A DNA stretch of 64,000 bases from Methylobacter tundripaludum SV96 (GTDB lineage: Bacteria > Pseudomonadota > Gammaproteobacteria > Methylococcales > Methylomonadaceae). Shown here in pieces: positions 46,347 to 55,225 of this stretch; the stretch's first letter is position 1; every line of letters begins with the position of its first letter. Location of the stretch: positions 2,799,576-2,863,575 of the forward strand of contig NZ_JH109152.1 of the NCBI RefSeq assembly GCF_000190755.2. The letters are read 5' to 3'. The translations under genes were made by a program, and so were the position numbers. Under the pieces are notes generated by a model, which was given only the letters and a program-made list of their open reading frames with translations, was not told the origin of the DNA and searched no databases.

Positions 46347-46362
46347 ATATAGTAAACTATAT
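46347..46362. promoter_or_regulatory. AT-rich palindrome before ubiG
   Basis: ATATAGT-AA-ACTATAT lies 12 nt before the ubiG ATG 46375. It could be an operator or contain the -10 of a ubiG promoter. No factor can be named. Confidence 0.3.
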
Positions 46363-46374
46363 CAACCTCAAATC

Positions 46375-47094
46375 ATGGTTAGCACGATGACAGCAACAAA
46401 CAATGTACACCCGCACGAAATCCATAAATTCGGCTCGATGGCGGAACGCTGGTGGGATACTCAGGGCGAATTCAAAACCCTGCATGATATTAACCCGCTA
46501 CGACTCCAGTTTATCCAGCGTTATGCGGATATTGCAGGTAAACGCATCGTTGATGTCGGTTGCGGCGGGGGTATTTTAACCGAAGGCCTGGCTAAACACG
46601 GCGCTGATGCGTTGGGTATCGATCTTAGCGAAGACCTGATTGATATTGCCGATCTGCACGGGCTTGAATCCGGTGTTAACGCGCATTATCAAAAAATCAG
46701 CGCAGAAGACTTGGCCGAACAACAGCCGGAAAGCTTCGATCACGTGACTTGCATGGAAATGCTCGAACATGTACCCGATCCCGGTTCGATCATCTCAGCT
46801 TGCGCCAGAATGGTTAAACCCGGCGGCATGGTGTTTTTCTCGACGCTCAACCGCAAGCCCAAGGCCTATTTATTGGCTATTTTTGCCGCGGAATACGTCC
46901 TGCAAATGCTGCCCAAAGGCACCCATGATTTTAAAACCTTTATCAAGCCGTCGGAGCTGAGCCAGTCGGCGCGCGCGGCAGGTCTTGAATTGCAAGGCAT
47001 GGTAGGCATTGAATACAATCCGTTCAGCAAGCATTTCAGCCTGGGCAAAGACATTGACGTTAATTACATCGCTGCCTTTAAGCGTCCCGAGTAA
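46375..47094 (+). CDS. ubiG: Ubiquinone biosynthesis O-methyltransferase
   Basis: Performs both O-methylations in ubiquinone synthesis. The 239-aa protein has FGSMAERWWDTQGEFKTLHD, the SAM loop VDVGCGGGILTEGLA, TCMEMLEHVPDP and the terminal IEYNPFSKHF. Start ATG 46375 or 46387. It is followed after 2 nt by the HAD phosphatase and then an SDR gene, matching the ubiG-mupP-yciK order of pseudomonads. Confidence 0.97.
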   Translation: MVSTMTATNNVHPHEIHKFGSMAERWWDTQGEFKTLHDINPLRLQFIQRYADIAGKRIVDVGCGGGILTEGLAKHGADALGIDLSEDLIDIADLHGLESGVNAHYQKISAEDLAEQQPESFDHVTCMEMLEHVPDPGSIISACARMVKPGGMVFFSTLNRKPKAYLLAIFAAEYVLQMLPKGTHDFKTFIKPSELSQSARAAGLELQGMVGIEYNPFSKHFSLGKDIDVNYIAAFKRPE

Positions 47095-47096
47095 AT

Positions 47097-47774
47097 ATGG
47101 CTGCCGATTTCAAATTATCCTGCGTATTATTCGATCTTGACGGCACTCTGGTCGACACCGCGCCGGATTTGATTTCATGCCTGAACCGCGCGCTAAATAT
47201 CCATGGCTTTGATACCGTGGCGCCCGAAATCATCAAGCCGTTTATTTCGTTCGGCGCGGCGGCAATGATCAACGCCAGTCGGCCTGAACTTGACGATCGG
47301 TTGAAGGCCGCTATTCTGGAAACCATGCTGACTCATTACCAGAATAATATTGCCGAACACACGGTCTTTTTCTCGGGCATGGCCGATACGCTGGCTGCGA
47401 TTGAAGCGCAAGGATTGAAGTGGGGCGTGGTCACCAACAAGCGCGAACGCTTTACCAACCCGCTGATGGACGCTTTAAAGCTGACCGAGCGCGCCGCCTG
47501 CATCGTCAGCGGCGACACCACCGCCAACCCCAAGCCCCATCCGGAACCGATGCTGCTAGCCTGCAGGCAGGCGGACGTCGATCCGCAGGAATGCGTCTAT
47601 ATCGGCGATGCCCTGCATGACATTACTGCCGGGAAAAATGCGCAAATGAAAACGCTGGCTGCACTTTACGGCTATATTAACCCCGGCGATACTCCGGAAA
47701 CCTGGGGCGCTGATGCGTTAATCGAGTCGCCCGATCAAATATCAACCTGGATAGCATCACTGTCATGCCGCTAA
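47097..47774 (+). CDS. HAD phosphatase, MupP/phosphoglycolate phosphatase type
   Basis: The 225-aa haloacid dehalogenase-type phosphatase has motif I FDLDGTLVDTAPDL, motif II VVTNK and motif III/IV IGDALHDITAGKNA. Sequence alone cannot separate Gph from MupP. The neighbours ubiG (2 nt upstream) and a YciK-like SDR (10-nt overlap downstream) are those of Pseudomonas mupP, which dephosphorylates MurNAc-6-phosphate in cell-wall recycling, so MupP is a serious alternative to phosphoglycolate phosphatase. Confidence 0.9.
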   Translation: MAADFKLSCVLFDLDGTLVDTAPDLISCLNRALNIHGFDTVAPEIIKPFISFGAAAMINASRPELDDRLKAAILETMLTHYQNNIAEHTVFFSGMADTLAAIEAQGLKWGVVTNKRERFTNPLMDALKLTERAACIVSGDTTANPKPHPEPMLLACRQADVDPQECVYIGDALHDITAGKNAQMKTLAALYGYINPGDTPETWGADALIESPDQISTWIASLSCR

Positions 47775-48493
47775 CAAATCAAGTCATCTTAATTACCGGC
47801 GCGGGCGGAGGTCTTGGCAGCACTGCTGCTCTGGCACTGGCCAAACACGGTGCGCACATCATTTTGCTGGATAAAAACATTGCCAAACTGGAAGCGGTTT
47901 ACGATGCGATTTTGACCATCAAGGCGCCCGAGCCGGTCATTTATCCGTTTGACTTGGCGGGCGCCAATGAAAACGAGTATCAGGAATTGGCCGATAAGAT
48001 TGGTGAAAAGTATGGCTCTCTGCAGGGCATCTTGCATTCAGCGGTAGAGTTCAGCGCTTTTTCTCCAATCGCCACATACAAAACCAAAGACTGGGGGCAT
48101 ACTTTAAACGTTAACCTGAATGCACCTTTTCTACTGTGCAGGGTCTTGTTGCCGGTGCTGCAAAAGAGCGAACATGCTTCTATTGTGTTCACGTCCGATT
48201 CTTCTGCCAGGAAAGCGCCTGCTTATGCAGGCGCGTACGGCGTTTCAAAAATAGCCATGGAAGGCTTGGCAAATATATTGGCCGATGAACATGAAGCCTT
48301 CGGAAAAATCAGGGTCAATACCCTGATACCGGGGCCGATAGATTCTCCGTTAAGAAAACGGGCCTATCCGGCTGAAGATAAAAGCAAGCTGCCGTCAATG
48401 AAATCGCTGGCTCCCATTTATCTGTATTTATTCGGCTCAGAAAGTATAGGCATAACCGGCCAAGCTATCGATGCACGAACCTTCTATCTATAA
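47765..48493 (+). CDS. YciK-like short-chain dehydrogenase
   Basis: The 242-aa Rossmann oxidoreductase has the cofactor loop ITGAGGGLGSTAA, the Ser in FTSDSSARK and the catalytic Tyr/Lys in YGVSKIAMEG. An acidic Asp after the second beta strand (LLDKN) hints at NAD preference. The substrate is unknown. It overlaps the HAD gene by 10 nt and precedes sufT by 10 nt. Confidence 0.9.
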   Translation: MPLTNQVILITGAGGGLGSTAALALAKHGAHIILLDKNIAKLEAVYDAILTIKAPEPVIYPFDLAGANENEYQELADKIGEKYGSLQGILHSAVEFSAFSPIATYKTKDWGHTLNVNLNAPFLLCRVLLPVLQKSEHASIVFTSDSSARKAPAYAGAYGVSKIAMEGLANILADEHEAFGKIRVNTLIPGPIDSPLRKRAYPAEDKSKLPSMKSLAPIYLYLFGSESIGITGQAIDARTFYL

Positions 48494-48503
48494 CTGAATT
48501 ATT

Positions 48504-49052
48504 ATGGCTGAAAGAGAAGACGTTGTTTTAACCCGGGATGTCAATATTGTTACTATCCCTGACGGCAATACCGAGACTTTAAGTCAAGGACAGATAGTCA
48601 CCATTCATCAGGCACTCGGCGACAACTATACCGTGGTCACCGAACACGGCCACATGGTGCGAATTGCCGGAGCGGATGCCGATGCTTTGGGCAAGGAACC
48701 GAATCAGCTGCATACGCTGGTATCGGAAACCGACGCGGCGGCGGTTGAGCAAAACTGTTGGGAAGTGATGAAAACTGTTTACGACCCCGAAATTCCGGTC
48801 AACATTGTTGACCTCGGGCTGGTTTATCAGTGTCTGGTAACGCCTGCGGATGAAGGCCTGAATCATGTTCATGTGATAATGACCTTGACCGCCCCAGGCT
48901 GCGGGATGGGGCCTGTTATCCAGAGCGACGTGGAAAAAGGCATTCGCGCACTGCCCGGCGTCGCCAGTGTTAATGTCGAAGTGGTGCTTGACCCGCCCTG
49001 GTCGCGGGAAATGATGTCGGAAGTCGCTCAGTTGCAATTGGGCTTGTATTGA
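48504..49052 (+). CDS. sufT: SufT-type Fe-S assembly factor (MIP18 domain)
   Basis: The 182-aa protein has an N-terminal SufT-specific part (about 1-85) and a MIP18/DUF59 domain with DPEIPVNIVDLGLVYQC, TLTAPGCGMGPVIQSDV and VVLDPPWSREMM. The conserved Cys in PGCGMG is present. SufT works in maturation of Fe-S proteins under high demand. Here it is detached from suf genes and sits 10 nt after the SDR. Confidence 0.92.
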   Translation: MAEREDVVLTRDVNIVTIPDGNTETLSQGQIVTIHQALGDNYTVVTEHGHMVRIAGADADALGKEPNQLHTLVSETDAAAVEQNCWEVMKTVYDPEIPVNIVDLGLVYQCLVTPADEGLNHVHVIMTLTAPGCGMGPVIQSDVEKGIRALPGVASVNVEVVLDPPWSREMMSEVAQLQLGLY

Positions 49053-49172
49053 AGTTGTCGGTTGTGTAAGCCGCCCGATGCCTGATGGTTAGCAGGGCGG
49101 ATTGTGTCCTTTCTAGTTGCGCTGTTTATTTGTATAATTAAAAGCTTACATTAGAATTTGGATGAAGGCAGG

Positions 49173-49826
49173 ATGGCTACTTTTAAGGATATGAATTTGC
49201 AAGTCGGGGCACGCTTGCAAATGGCGGTGCAAAATGGCGCCAAGCAGCTGATTTATTATACAGAGCTCATCGGTTACTTAGATAAAGACTACTTGATAAT
49301 AAAGACACCTGTTGAGAATGGGCTTTCCATTCAAATTCAGGTAGGCGAGCAGGTTACCCTGCGGATATTATCAGGGGTGGATGTTTTTACGTTGACGTGT
49401 CATGTCAAAACCATCTTCAGAGCCCCGCATCATTATATGCACCTAAGCTTTCCCACGGATATTCAATCCATCGCATTGCGCGGAGCCATCAGAGCCAAGG
49501 TCAATTTGCCGGTGCAGGTCAATGGCATCACTCAAGCCGGCGTTATTGCCGATATCAGTGTCACAGGCGCTGCAATAATTGCCGATAGCGCTCTGGGCGA
49601 GCTTAATCAAGAAGCTTTAATTTCTTTCGACTTCCCTATCAAGCCGACCAATCAGAGCGCGCATATAGATACCAGCGTGACGATTCGCAGTATTCAACAG
49701 TTGCCCAGCAAGAAAAAAGACGCGCCGCCAAGGTTCTCGCATGGGGTATTGTTTCATGAACTTGAGCTTACCAATCAGGTGATGCTGTTAAATCTTGTAT
49801 ATGAATCGATGAACAGGCTGAGCTAG
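49173..49826 (+). CDS. PilZ-domain protein with YcgR-like N-terminus
   Basis: The 217-aa protein from ATG 49173 (TTG 49158 possible) has an N-terminal beta domain (about 1-105) and a C-terminal PilZ domain. c-di-GMP contacts are intact: RxxxR (RGAIR) and DxSxxG (DISVTG). It should therefore bind c-di-GMP and act on motility, surface attachment or polysaccharide export. No flagellar gene is nearby. Confidence 0.9.
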   Translation: MATFKDMNLQVGARLQMAVQNGAKQLIYYTELIGYLDKDYLIIKTPVENGLSIQIQVGEQVTLRILSGVDVFTLTCHVKTIFRAPHHYMHLSFPTDIQSIALRGAIRAKVNLPVQVNGITQAGVIADISVTGAAIIADSALGELNQEALISFDFPIKPTNQSAHIDTSVTIRSIQQLPSKKKDAPPRFSHGVLFHELELTNQVMLLNLVYESMNRLS

Positions 49827-49992
49827 AATCGCGAATAATCCGCTGCACTAAGCTTATTGGCGGGCTTGGGGTGTATTGAGGTAGGCGAATGTTGTATCGA
49901 TTCGATATTGTTGTCTGGCGTGATGCGCCAACATTAAAGATAGTGCGAGTTTAGTGCAAAAAATTTTGATGCCTTATGAGTGAAATATTAAT

Positions 49993-50940
49993 ATGTCTGC
50001 CAATGAAAATGGCGATCGCATGAATGAAGAAGCACAAACCGGAATAATTCCACGCGAATACGGCCAGCCTTGGCCTGATTACGAACTGCTGGATGCGGGC
50101 GAAGGCAAGAAGCTGGAACGGTGGGGGAAGGTCATCACCATCCGTCCGGAAATCCAAGCCAATTTCAAACCGGGATGGCCTTTTGCCCAATGGCAAGACA
50201 TGGCGCATTGGGAATTTGAAGAACAATCTTCAACCCAAGGCCGCTGGCTTAACATCAAACCGCATGCTCCCGAACAATGGCTTATTTCCTACGGAAACTT
50301 AAACTTCGGCTTGAAGCTAACCAAATTCAAACATGTGGGCTTGTTCCCCGAACAGCAGGCAAATTGGCGCTTTATTAAGGAACGGGTGAGTGCCGGGCAA
50401 AAGGTCTTAAATTTATTTGCCTACACTGGAGCGGCGTCGCTGGTTGCCCGTGACAATGGGGCGGAAGTGACGCATGTGGATTCGGTCAGGCAAATGATCA
50501 CCTGGGCCAACGAGAATATGGAACGCACGACTGCCGGGATGCAGGAGGTAGAGCAATGCATGGAGCAATTGCCGAGTCATCTTTCCGGCATCAAATGGGT
50601 GCTTGAGGATGCGTTAAAATTTGCCCAACGCGAATTGAAGCGGGGCAAACAATACGACGGTATTATCATGGACCCGCCTGCCTGGGGACTAGGTGTCAAA
50701 GGCGAAAAATGGAAGCTGGAAAATCACCTGTCCGGCTTGATAGAAACAGCTTATGGGTTAATGAATCCGGGGGCTTTTTTAATTCTTAATACCTACTCGC
50801 CTAAAGTAGAGCCGGCGGATTTGGCAATGTCTGCCCGGCAGTATTTTTCTGCAAATCAACTGGAAATAAAACAACTGTGGATGCGGACAACAACGGGTAA
50901 GGAGCTGTATTGCGGCAATTTGTTGCGGGCGGTCAAGTAG
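49993..50940 (+). CDS. Class I SAM-dependent methyltransferase, RlmI/RlmK-related
   Basis: The 315-aa protein lacks a PUA domain. It has a beta-rich N-terminal region (WKVITIRPEIQANFK-like) and a Rossmann domain with VLNLFAYTGAASLVA, THVDSVRQMITWANENM, the catalytic IIMDPPAWGLGVKGEKW and LILNTYS. The substrate is probably RNA but unproven. Residues about 183-196 (MQEVEQCMEQLPSH) are encoded by a dispersed repeat and look like an in-frame insertion between two conserved strands. The stop TAG lies in a palindromic repeat. Confidence 0.88.
   Translation: MSANENGDRMNEEAQTGIIPREYGQPWPDYELLDAGEGKKLERWGKVITIRPEIQANFKPGWPFAQWQDMAHWEFEEQSSTQGRWLNIKPHAPEQWLISYGNLNFGLKLTKFKHVGLFPEQQANWRFIKERVSAGQKVLNLFAYTGAASLVARDNGAEVTHVDSVRQMITWANENMERTTAGMQEVEQCMEQLPSHLSGIKWVLEDALKFAQRELKRGKQYDGIIMDPPAWGLGVKGEKWKLENHLSGLIETAYGLMNPGAFLILNTYSPKVEPADLAMSARQYFSANQLEIKQLWMRTTTGKELYCGNLLRAVK
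50539..50575. repeat. Dispersed repeat unit inside the methyltransferase gene
   Basis: The 37 nt starting ATGCAGGAGGTAGAGCAATG equal the reverse complement of 25489-25524 except for one extra T. Two copies at this identity 25 kb apart, one intergenic and one coding, show a mobile or copied unit. Confidence 0.85.
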
Positions 50941-50963
50941 GGCGATTTCGGAATGCGCCCTAC
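50937..50963. repeat. GTAGGGCG/CGCCCTAC palindrome at the methyltransferase stop
   Basis: Perfect 8-bp arms (50937-50944, 50956-50963) with an 11-nt loop. The stop codon TAG (50938-50940) is part of the left arm. It lies between convergent genes (methyltransferase and ietS) and may terminate both. Confidence 0.75.
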
Positions 50964-50980
50964 TGGCCTAAACCTTATTT

Positions 50981-53470
50981 CTACGTGGCAATCGCGACCA
51001 AGCTTTCGATAGCGTTATATAAATCAATATCTGTCTTTGGTGTGCGAATAGAAACAATAAGGGCATAGCGCGCTTTTTTGTCGTAACGTCCCTCTTTCTT
51101 GCGGGTTTTCCACCAACCTGTCACCGGATATACGGCAAGAACGCCACGCTCGGCAAGTGCTGCCGCTGTCCATGTCCATGTGTCGGAATGCAGTGAGCCA
51201 AGATGGCGCAAGGCTGTCCCCAACTGCCAATTAGAGTCGGAGCCACCGCTGGAATAGCTTCCATCTTCCGCATCGCGTACCCGTTGGTTAATGCGGGCAC
51301 GAAAATCATCATTTTTTTCCTCAGGACGTTTAACATCAAAACGTAAACCATGGGATTCATAACGATAGCGTCCGCCCGCGCCTCGTTCAACAATACCGGG
51401 ACTAGGTTCGATAAAATAGGAAAGTGTCACACGCATCTCAACTGGGGTTTCTCCTAAATTCATTAAGGCTTCTTGAGGCCAAGGTAGGGAATGCAGATGC
51501 ATTTCACGCAATTTTGGCTCTCCCTTATCGTCTTCTCGTACAAACGGCTGAAGTTCGTCTTGGACGATTAGGGTTAACGAGTTGGACGCGCTCCATAAGG
51601 CGCGTTCGAGATTGGGTACGCCAAAGCCGCAATGGCGAATCAAGTGTTGATAATCTCCGCTTCGCTCACGTACGTCCAAAAAATCGGCCTTCATTTGCTC
51701 GGTCCATTCTGCCGAATGCACAATCAAAGCTCGCACCGTTTCCGGCCAGAGATTAGGATACTGGGCCATGAGTTGCGCGGCCATGCGTGAACACAAAGCC
51801 GTGGCAGCACTGGTTGCATTGGTTGTAGTCAGTAAACGTTCAGTAAGTTCGTGATGCGTTGTCAGCAAGTTGAGACTGTGTATAGTCACTGGCCCTAACG
51901 CATTTTTTGCCACATTTCCGCCTTCAAAAACCACATCCGGTTTTAAAGGCCAATGTTTTTGCCAAGTCCTTGATGTTGTGCTGAAAGGGCTTAATCCTCC
52001 GAAAGGAGCAACAGCTGAATAGCCTTGGGTGTCCGCTTCAGTGATGTTAGTTTTTTCGGTGTAAGCCCCAACTGTAAGAATATTCCAAGCTTGCCCTGGA
52101 TCGTGAATGCTGTCAGTACTGTTGCTGAATGGATAGCCGCCCCAAGCATTAATATCGTCAATATTGCCTCCGGATACAATAATCAAACGAGGTATAAGGC
52201 CTTCACCATCCACATCGCTAGCTAGACGATCTAGCGTTGCCGACCAAGCGGAAGGTTTGCCTTGATCTCTATTGTCCTTGGCAGTGATTGCCATACTGAA
52301 AACTCGTTGACGATACGGTGCCGAGACTTCTGGTCGAGCGACCGCTTCCAATGTCAAATTGCCGTGATGGCGGCCGATATTTCCACCGTTGTGAGGTAAA
52401 ATTTTCACGGATTCAAGGCGGTGGGTCACTACAACTGGATCAGAGCTTGCCAAACTGTGAGTCAGGTCACCCCAGACCGCTAAACCGGCCATTTCCGTAC
52501 CATGACCGGCTTGATCAGCGACACCCCAGACAGGTTCATTAGTATGCAGGTCCTCGACGTTCAAACTTTGTGCAAGTAATGGATGCCCAATATTAACGCC
52601 GGTATCGAGTATGCAGATATGGGGTACATTTTCCATAGGCCATTGCGTCCGTTCGAGCAATTCATCGACCCACTCCCGTTGCTCTGCTGGGTTAAGTGAG
52701 TCGAAAAATTCAGCGGTTTCTTTTGCGCGTTTGAGTTCAGCGACGCTGTTGAGTAGCATCATGGACTGTTGAATCTGCTCTTGTGTGCCATACATAAGCA
52801 GTACACTGCGTTCGGGAAAATGCAGCTCGTCGGCAGAAAGTCCAAAACCGATTTGCCCTGCAACAGAGCGAAAGCGATGGATAGTTGACATCCTGTCTTT
52901 AAAAATAGGAAGCCATACTTCCCACCAAATTGGTTCCTGTTCCGTAGCAGGTAAGGCCGATGGATCGTCTGTCCATAATTCGCTGAAAGCGGCGTTGCGG
53001 ATTTCACTGATGGTATTTATTAGTGGTTTATTGTCTAGTGCCTGCCCCTTGTTGCCTTTACGTTCTGCAATGTATTCCTGAACTTTTCGTTCGAACACAT
53101 CCAGCTTGCCATCTGGCACAAATACAGTGGCATAAGTGTGGTGGTCATCGTGCCGAACATTTAACAGTTCGATTCCAGCGCGGGCATTAGAGAGGCTTTT
53201 TATAGCCAACTCCACATCAGGCAGACTTGAGAATTGGATTTGCAACCCAAGGCCGGATGTTATTCCTGCTTGCTGTTGTTGATGTTTGGCTTCATTAGCG
53301 ATAGATTTAAGGCTGGATAGCTGACCAAGCAATGTCTGTCCATGAGTGGCACGATCCAATTCGGGGAGTTTTTTGTCTCCGCCTCCTTTCGTTATCGGAG
53401 TGTAAGGCTCAGTTTGTGAGGTATTGGAAAGAACAAAATGATATCGGCGGGAGGTTCGACTTTCATCCAT
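50981..53470 (-). CDS. ietS: Subtilisin-like serine protease of an IetAS-type pair
   Basis: An 829-aa S8-family protease with a long N-terminal region (1-270) and a large beta-rich C-terminal region (about 640-829). The catalytic triad is readable: Asp in CILDTGVN (about 290), His in GHGTEMAG (about 325), Ser in NATSAATAL (about 552). The oxyanion Asn is in VSGGNIDD. The usual GTS reads ATS here. There is no signal peptide, so it acts in the cytoplasm. With the AAA ATPase 15 nt upstream it matches IetS of the IetAS system, known from Ti-plasmid maintenance and as a phage-defence module. Confidence 0.88.
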   Translation of the reverse strand: MDESRTSRRYHFVLSNTSQTEPYTPITKGGGDKKLPELDRATHGQTLLGQLSSLKSIANEAKHQQQQAGITSGLGLQIQFSSLPDVELAIKSLSNARAGIELLNVRHDDHHTYATVFVPDGKLDVFERKVQEYIAERKGNKGQALDNKPLINTISEIRNAAFSELWTDDPSALPATEQEPIWWEVWLPIFKDRMSTIHRFRSVAGQIGFGLSADELHFPERSVLLMYGTQEQIQQSMMLLNSVAELKRAKETAEFFDSLNPAEQREWVDELLERTQWPMENVPHICILDTGVNIGHPLLAQSLNVEDLHTNEPVWGVADQAGHGTEMAGLAVWGDLTHSLASSDPVVVTHRLESVKILPHNGGNIGRHHGNLTLEAVARPEVSAPYRQRVFSMAITAKDNRDQGKPSAWSATLDRLASDVDGEGLIPRLIIVSGGNIDDINAWGGYPFSNSTDSIHDPGQAWNILTVGAYTEKTNITEADTQGYSAVAPFGGLSPFSTTSRTWQKHWPLKPDVVFEGGNVAKNALGPVTIHSLNLLTTHHELTERLLTTTNATSAATALCSRMAAQLMAQYPNLWPETVRALIVHSAEWTEQMKADFLDVRERSGDYQHLIRHCGFGVPNLERALWSASNSLTLIVQDELQPFVREDDKGEPKLREMHLHSLPWPQEALMNLGETPVEMRVTLSYFIEPSPGIVERGAGGRYRYESHGLRFDVKRPEEKNDDFRARINQRVRDAEDGSYSSGGSDSNWQLGTALRHLGSLHSDTWTWTAAALAERGVLAVYPVTGWWKTRKKEGRYDKKARYALIVSIRTPKTDIDLYNAIESLVAIAT

Positions 53471-53485
53471 AAGGTCACTAGAGAA

Positions 53486-54490
53486 TTATGTTTCAGGTGT
53501 AAAAATTTTGCGTTGCTTCATGATTTGTCTTTCTCTCAACATCTTTTTCAAGTCAGCAGAAGTCAGAGTGTTCCTGTCATGGATAACCGCATCCTTAATC
53601 GCATCTTGAACTGCGCGAGTCAACTCAGCATGGCTCAAGCCTTCGGCGATTTCGGCTAGGCTGGCCCATACTGGTTTAACGATTTTGAAACCGGACAGTT
53701 TGAATTTCAAAACCTCAATGATCTGCGTACGGTTTGGCAAACCGTATTCGATAACATCATCAAAACGCCGGAACAACGCATAATCAAGTGCTTGCGGATG
53801 GTTCGTTGCGGCAATAATGACACTGTTTGACTCGTCTCGTTCAAGCATTTGCAGAAAACTATTGAGAACTCGACGAATTTCTCCTACATCGTTAACAAAG
53901 CCGCGTTGCGCACCAATAGCATCAAACTCATCAAAGAAATAAACACCACGCACTGAGGCGATGCTATCGAAAACCTGCCGCAGTTTAGCGGCAGTTTCGC
54001 CCATAAACTTAGTGATCAACGCATCCAACCGAACCACAAACAACGGAATACCTAATTCTCCAGCCAACACTGAGGCTGTTAGGGTCTTGCCAGTACCAGG
54101 GGGGCCGACCAAGAGAATTTTGCGGCGTGGTGACAGACCATGAGCTTGAATTTTGGCAAAATGCCGTTGTTCTTTGATAATCCGCTGCAAATGTTCCTCA
54201 GTAGTTATGTCCAACACAATTTCAGCTAGGCGTGCTTTCGGATAAGAAGCGTCAAGCAGTGTGGTCATTTCTCCACGCGGCTGGATGATTGGGGTTGGCC
54301 GTTTTTCGATAGAAACAGCAGAGCGGTGTACCTTGCCAGCGTCGATCATTGAACGCAAATCTTCCGCCAGCTTGCCGTGACCCAGTTTAGCCTCATGTGC
54401 AGCCACTTGCATTGCGACAGCATAAAAATGACCATCGTCACCGTCGATATGCGATTTGAGTAAGGCTTTGAGTTGGTCCGCGCTAGCCAT
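53486..54490 (-). CDS. ietA: AAA ATPase of an IetAS-type pair
   Basis: A 334-aa classical AAA ATPase. The N-terminal 110 residues are family-specific. Then come Walker A GPPGTGKTLTA (about 130), Walker B VYFFDEFDAIG (about 187), sensor 1 VIIAATNHPQALD and the Arg-finger region FRRFDDVIEYGLP. A small helical domain closes the protein. It presumably remodels or delivers substrates to the adjacent subtilase. ATG 54490 is the first gene of the two-gene unit, with a 297-nt gap upstream. Confidence 0.88.
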   Translation of the reverse strand: MASADQLKALLKSHIDGDDGHFYAVAMQVAAHEAKLGHGKLAEDLRSMIDAGKVHRSAVSIEKRPTPIIQPRGEMTTLLDASYPKARLAEIVLDITTEEHLQRIIKEQRHFAKIQAHGLSPRRKILLVGPPGTGKTLTASVLAGELGIPLFVVRLDALITKFMGETAAKLRQVFDSIASVRGVYFFDEFDAIGAQRGFVNDVGEIRRVLNSFLQMLERDESNSVIIAATNHPQALDYALFRRFDDVIEYGLPNRTQIIEVLKFKLSGFKIVKPVWASLAEIAEGLSHAELTRAVQDAIKDAVIHDRNTLTSADLKKMLRERQIMKQRKIFTPET

Positions 54491-54548
54491 GGTTGTGGGG
54501 TGACTCTGTGTTTTAGAAAGAAAAGAAAAGTATATCAGTATGTCCTAT

Positions 54549-54566
54549 GATAATGATAATGATAAA
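54549..54566. promoter_or_regulatory. Three tandem GATAAT-type hexamers (Fur-box-like)
   Basis: GATAAT-GATAAT-GATAAA lies about 60 nt upstream of the ietA start. Arrays of three NATA/TAAT hexamers are the described minimal Fur recognition pattern, and the first 12 bases equal the start of the Fur consensus. It could equally be simple AT-rich sequence. The rest of 54491-54787 shows no gene. Confidence 0.35.
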
Positions 54567-54787
54567 AAATTACTGTATTCGTCAATGACTTATAAATTCA
54601 ACGAAGTCCAGTAGGGCACGTATCTGGCAGTTTGGAGGGTTATGGTTGGGAAATGGCACTCGATGGGTACCAACACAACTAAACGGTCGAACGATCAGCC
54701 GTATAGATCGGGCATGTAGTTTATGACCAATATGGCGACGGATTTTTGTTTTGCCTGACACATCTCAAACATCCCTATTAAGCCCCT

Positions 54788-55225
54788 TTATCGATTCTCG
54801 ACTTCCCACCCCTTGCAAGCCAAGGCAATGTGATATGGAACAGGGCGGGCACCGGTTCCGTAGGCGCTCATGGTGCGTGTCGTCATGTCCAATGCTCGCG
54901 CTGCGTCGGCCAACGACAGTCCGTTACGTAGCCGCCAGGCGATGAATGTGCGGGTGTTTTCGTCGGTGGAGGTTTGAAGCAGCGCTTCCAGCCATAAGGT
55001 ATCGGCGCCGATTTGAATGTCAAAGTCTGCCCATTCGATCGTCCAACCTATGCTGTTTGTGAGCCGCACCTTGGCAAAGGCGGCTGGATCGCGTAAAGGC
55101 GCAAGGCCCGGTTTGGCGAAAATAGCTTCCCCCTTATCCACGGTCATTATGCAGCCGTTAATAAAGGTCATTTTTAGTTGATAGTTAGGTAAAGGTTCAA
55201 CCGCTGCTAGGCGGGGGCGCTTCAT
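54788..55225 (-). CDS. DUF2442 protein with helix-turn-helix
   Basis: The 145-aa protein from ATG 55225 has an N-terminal DUF2442 fold (YQLKMTFINGCIMTVDKGE, then SIGWTIEWADFDIQIGADTLW). Its C-terminal part looks like a helix-turn-helix (LSLADAARALDMTTRTMSAY). ATG overlaps the DUF4160 stop by 4 nt, so the two are coupled. Such small pairs resemble toxin-antitoxin or regulator modules, and this HTH partner may autoregulate. The role is not established. Confidence 0.82.
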   Translation of the reverse strand: MKRPRLAAVEPLPNYQLKMTFINGCIMTVDKGEAIFAKPGLAPLRDPAAFAKVRLTNSIGWTIEWADFDIQIGADTLWLEALLQTSTDENTRTFIAWRLRNGLSLADAARALDMTTRTMSAYGTGARPVPYHIALACKGWEVENR

